Below, in pieces: positions 61,618 through 64,000 of a DNA stretch of 64,000 nt. The notes below the pieces were generated by a model, which saw only the letters and a list, made by a program, of their open reading frames with translations, did not search any database and was not told the origin of the DNA. The DNA lies in contig CAYMII010000004.1 in NCBI GenBank assembly GCA_964390565.1, forward strand, positions 75,526-139,525, in the 5' to 3' direction. The translations under genes were made by a program, and so were the position numbers. This stretch comes from UBA8529 sp964390565. GTDB lineage: Bacteria; Bacteroidota; Bacteroidia; Bacteroidales; Tenuifilaceae. The stretch's first letter is position 1; each line of letters starts with the position of its first letter.

Positions 61618-62967
61618 TTATCGATTAAAAGTTAATGCCGAACCTCTAAAACTTTCATCAAACGAGCCATTCTCATAAACCACTCGTCCATTTATAATGG
61701 TATGGGTAACTTTTGATGATAGTTGTTGTCCCTCAAGTGGCGACCATCCGCATTTATAGAGTAGGTTGTCCTTGTTTATTTGCCAATTGCTATTTGGGTT
61801 AACCAAAACCAAATCGGCAAAGAAGCCCTCTTTAACAAATCCACGCTTTTCAACACCGTATACAATTGCCGGGGCATGGCACATCTTCTGAGCAACTAGT
61901 TCAAGAGGAAAATGTCCTTTTTTCGAAAGTTCAATCATTGCCAATAATGAGTGTTGAACCATTGGTCCACCCGATGCGGATTTGAAATAGCCAGCATCTT
62001 TCTCTGTTAAAAGATGCGGAGCATGATCTGTTGCTACAATATCCAAACTGTTATGCTTTAACCCTTCGATAAGTGATATTCTATCATTCTCGGTCTTTAT
62101 TGAAGGATTCCACTTAATGCGCCAACCTAACCTATCATAATCATCTTTCGAAAACCAAAGGTGATGCACACATACCTCCGCAGTAATTCGTTTATTATAT
62201 AAAGGTATACTCTTATCGAATAGTTCTAATTCTTTTCCTGTTGATAGATGTAAAACATGAAGTCTTGAATTGAATTTCTTTGCCAACCTCACTGCCAATG
62301 AGGAGGAGAGATAGCAGGCCTGCTCACTCCTTATGTCTGCATGGTAATGGAAAGGTATTCCTTCACCATATGTTTCCTTATACTTTGCAATGTTCTCTTT
62401 GATAGTTGTCTCATCCTCGCAATGCGTTGCGATTAGAACGGGGGAGTGCTTAAAAATTTTTTCGAGCGATTCAATGCTATCAACTAGCATATTTCCTGTT
62501 GATGAGCCCATGAAAACCTTTACCCCACAAACTCTCTTTGGATCTATTTTCGAGATCTCTTCAATATTATCATTCGTTCCACCTAGGTAAAACGAGTAGT
62601 TTGCCATTGATTTCTCAGCGCCAATTTTGTATTTCTCATCCAGAAGTTCAATAGTTATAGTCTGTGGATTGGTGTTTGGCATCTCCATAAACGAGGTAAC
62701 GCCGCCAGCAACGCCCGATTTTGATTCGGAGTAGATATCTCCTTTATGAGTTAAACCGGGTTCTCTGAAGTGAACCTGATCGTCGATAACTCCAGGGAAA
62801 AGAAGTAACCCACTGGCATCAATTATCTTATCAAGTTTTTCGGAGTAGATTCCGTTAGGATTGTCGTATATAATCCTGTCAATTGATCCATTACGGATAA
62901 TTATGCTTGCTTGCTTAATCTGGCCATCGTTCACAAGCGTGGCGTTCGCTATTCCTATTGTTGACAT
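61618..62967 (-). CDS. pyrC: dihydroorotase
   Basis: Zinc amidohydrolase of 449 residues catalysing ring closure of carbamoyl aspartate in pyrimidine synthesis (EC 3.5.2.3), cytoplasmic. Metal and substrate sites: DDQVHFREPG (62-71), carbamylated lysine K150 in CGVKVFMG, H182 in ATHCEDE, H240 in HVLHLST and ATDHAPH near 310. The first ligand of the usual HxH pair is Q64 (D-Q-V-H66), a variant I recall from Bacteroidota dihydroorotases; the metal site may be altered. It is followed after four bases by a lipoprotein gene. Confidence 0.93.
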   Translation of the reverse strand: MSTIGIANATLVNDGQIKQASIIIRNGSIDRIIYDNPNGIYSEKLDKIIDASGLLLFPGVIDDQVHFREPGLTHKGDIYSESKSGVAGGVTSFMEMPNTNPQTITIELLDEKYKIGAEKSMANYSFYLGGTNDNIEEISKIDPKRVCGVKVFMGSSTGNMLVDSIESLEKIFKHSPVLIATHCEDETTIKENIAKYKETYGEGIPFHYHADIRSEQACYLSSSLAVRLAKKFNSRLHVLHLSTGKELELFDKSIPLYNKRITAEVCVHHLWFSKDDYDRLGWRIKWNPSIKTENDRISLIEGLKHNSLDIVATDHAPHLLTEKDAGYFKSASGGPMVQHSLLAMIELSKKGHFPLELVAQKMCHAPAIVYGVEKRGFVKEGFFADLVLVNPNSNWQINKDNLLYKCGWSPLEGQQLSSKVTHTIINGRVVYENGSFDESFRGSALTFNR

Positions 62968-63017
62968 ACTCGATAAACAGATTAATTGATAAAAAGTTCT
63001 TTATTAATCGTTTAGCG

Positions 63018-63758
63018 TTAAGCTAACCTCTTATATTTCCTAAAAAAGCTGCCAAGTTTCATTCTTAATACGCCCCACAATGCCTCGTTAAAAATACCTC
63101 CGCTCATTTTAGAGGCTCCCATTTTACGGTCAGTGAAGATAATAGGCACTTCAACTATATTAAATCCGAGTTTCCATGCAGTAAACTTCATCTCAATTTG
63201 GAATCCGTAGCCTTTCGAACGAATCTTATCAAAATCGATTGACTTTAAAACTTCAATTTTATAGCATTTAAACCCTGCTGTAGTATCCATAACCTTCATG
63301 CGGGTTACAAATCTAACATACATCGATGCGCAATACGACATCAAAACGCGTCCCATGGGCCAGTTAACAACATTTACCCCAGAGATATATCTAGATCCAA
63401 TGGCTACATCGCCACCATTCTTACATGCATCGTAAAGGTTGATTAAATCATCTGGGTTATGCGAAAAATCGGCATCCATTTCAAAGATATACTCAAACCC
63501 ATTTTCAATTGCCCACTTAAATCCAGCAATATAGGCTGTGCCTAGGCCAAGTTTACCTTTTCGTTCTACCATATATATACGTCCGTCAAACTCTTTCTGA
63601 AGATCTTTAACAATAAAGGCAGTTCCATCAGGTGATCCATCATCAATGATAAGAATATTGAATCCTCCATCAAGTGAAATTACCTTTCTGATAATCTTCT
63701 CTATATTCTCCTTCTCATTATAAGTAGGAATTATTACTAGTTTCTCCTTTGTGATCAT
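63018..63758 (-). CDS. family 2 glycosyltransferase, polyprenol-phosphate mannose synthase-like
   Basis: Protein of 246 residues with the GT-A fold of dolichol-phosphate mannose synthases: VIIPTYNEKENIEKII near 9-24, IIDDGSPDGT near 37-46 and the metal motif in EMDADFSHNP near 93-102. It lacks the C-terminal membrane helices of the larger versions, as in the DPM1-type of Bacteroidota. It should transfer a sugar from GDP- or UDP-donor to polyprenyl phosphate for glycosylation of surface proteins or lipids. It is 50 bp upstream of pyrC on the same strand. Confidence 0.88.
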   Translation of the reverse strand: MITKEKLVIIPTYNEKENIEKIIRKVISLDGGFNILIIDDGSPDGTAFIVKDLQKEFDGRIYMVERKGKLGLGTAYIAGFKWAIENGFEYIFEMDADFSHNPDDLINLYDACKNGGDVAIGSRYISGVNVVNWPMGRVLMSYCASMYVRFVTRMKVMDTTAGFKCYKIEVLKSIDFDKIRSKGYGFQIEMKFTAWKLGFNIVEVPIIFTDRKMGASKMSGGIFNEALWGVLRMKLGSFFRKYKRLA

Positions 63759-63949
63759 TATAAAATGTCGATTATGAGATAATGTTATAGTTTCATTCTC
63801 CTATATAATATAGGTATGCGAAGATAGCCTATTTTATTGCTTCATATATATACTCAAAGATGAATAATTTTTTTCAAAAAAATGCCCGTTGATATTCAGT
63901 AAGATGAGTTTATTTTTAAAAAATATTTGAATTTTTTTTATTCAAGGTA

Positions 63950-63979
63950 TTGTAGGGATAGAAAAAGGGTCTATATTTG
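63950..63979 (+). promoter_or_regulatory. consensus promoter firing out of the right edge
   Basis: TTG at 63950-63952, 19-bp spacer, TATATTTG at 63972-63979, followed by CACCCG. It matches the strong housekeeping promoter class and its gene begins beyond 64000; a stable RNA or highly expressed gene is possible. The 190 bp before it hold no gene. Confidence 0.65.
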
Positions 63980-64000
63980 CACCCGCTTTACGGAGGTAGG

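Overview
The window looks like a chromosomal segment of a member of the Bacteroidota, probably an environmental Bacteroidales/Marinilabiliales-type organism. The evidence is AT-rich DNA, promoters of the TTTG-N19-TAnnTTTG type (clearest at 59790-59820 and 63950-63979), many SPII lipoproteins, DUF5723 and OmpA/PD40 envelope proteins, a phylum-typical MraY insertion and FtsL, and a dcw cluster that lacks murF and ddl. No rRNA, tRNA, CRISPR array, insertion sequence or prophage was found.

Left part (1-20.6 kb), signalling and envelope functions: a hybrid histidine kinase cut by the left edge, a patatin-like phospholipase, a 12-repeat beta-propeller protein fused to a SpoIIE phosphatase, LemA with an HtpX-like protease, an ECF sigma/anti-sigma/membrane-lipoprotein operon, a PQQ-propeller protein, two lipoprotein hydrolases in tandem, a CsbD-like stress protein, an SPFH protein and glutaminase. 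Two very small basic proteins (6950-7057 and 17182-17304) are paralogous to each other. A small accessory patch (20.6-22.8 kb) carries a membrane protein of unknown function and a Bro-N/DinD-like protein among dispersed repeats.

Centre (23.0-39.9 kb): the division and cell-wall cluster mraZ-rsmH-ftsL-ftsI-murE-mraY-murD-[GxxExxY]-ftsW-murG-murC-ftsQ-ftsA-ftsZ-yqeY, all on the plus strand and mostly overlapping or nearly touching, ending at a terminator at 39827. It makes UDP-MurNAc-peptide (meso-DAP type, from the DNPR motif of MurE), lipid I and lipid II, and the divisome that uses them. Four G(T)GG boxes at exact 10-bp spacing upstream of mraZ look like the MraZ operator. Every wide gap inside the cluster is filled by repeat DNA: heptanucleotide repeats before ftsI, a GxxExxY nuclease-fold gene bounded by inverted CACAGAG repeats between murD and ftsW, GTGCCGTAGGCAC palindromes between murG and murC, and related inverted repeats on both sides of ftsZ.

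Right part (39.9-64 kb): a DUF2185 protein, TrhA, a SemiSWEET, a serine hydrolase and a secreted endonuclease; then minus-strand envelope operons (lipoprotein/DUF5723/OmpA; PpiD-like chaperone; mfd-coaX-outer-membrane protein-lptC-59-residue membrane peptide); then fbp, aspartokinase, a lipoprotein, dihydroorotase and a dolichol-phosphate-mannose-synthase-like glycosyltransferase. A near-consensus promoter fires out of the right edge.

The most unusual items are the GxxExxY cassette with its repeats (also found as direct repeats around glutaminase), the repeats flanking ftsZ, the paralogous mini-proteins and the ATGA-coupled 59-residue membrane peptide after lptC.
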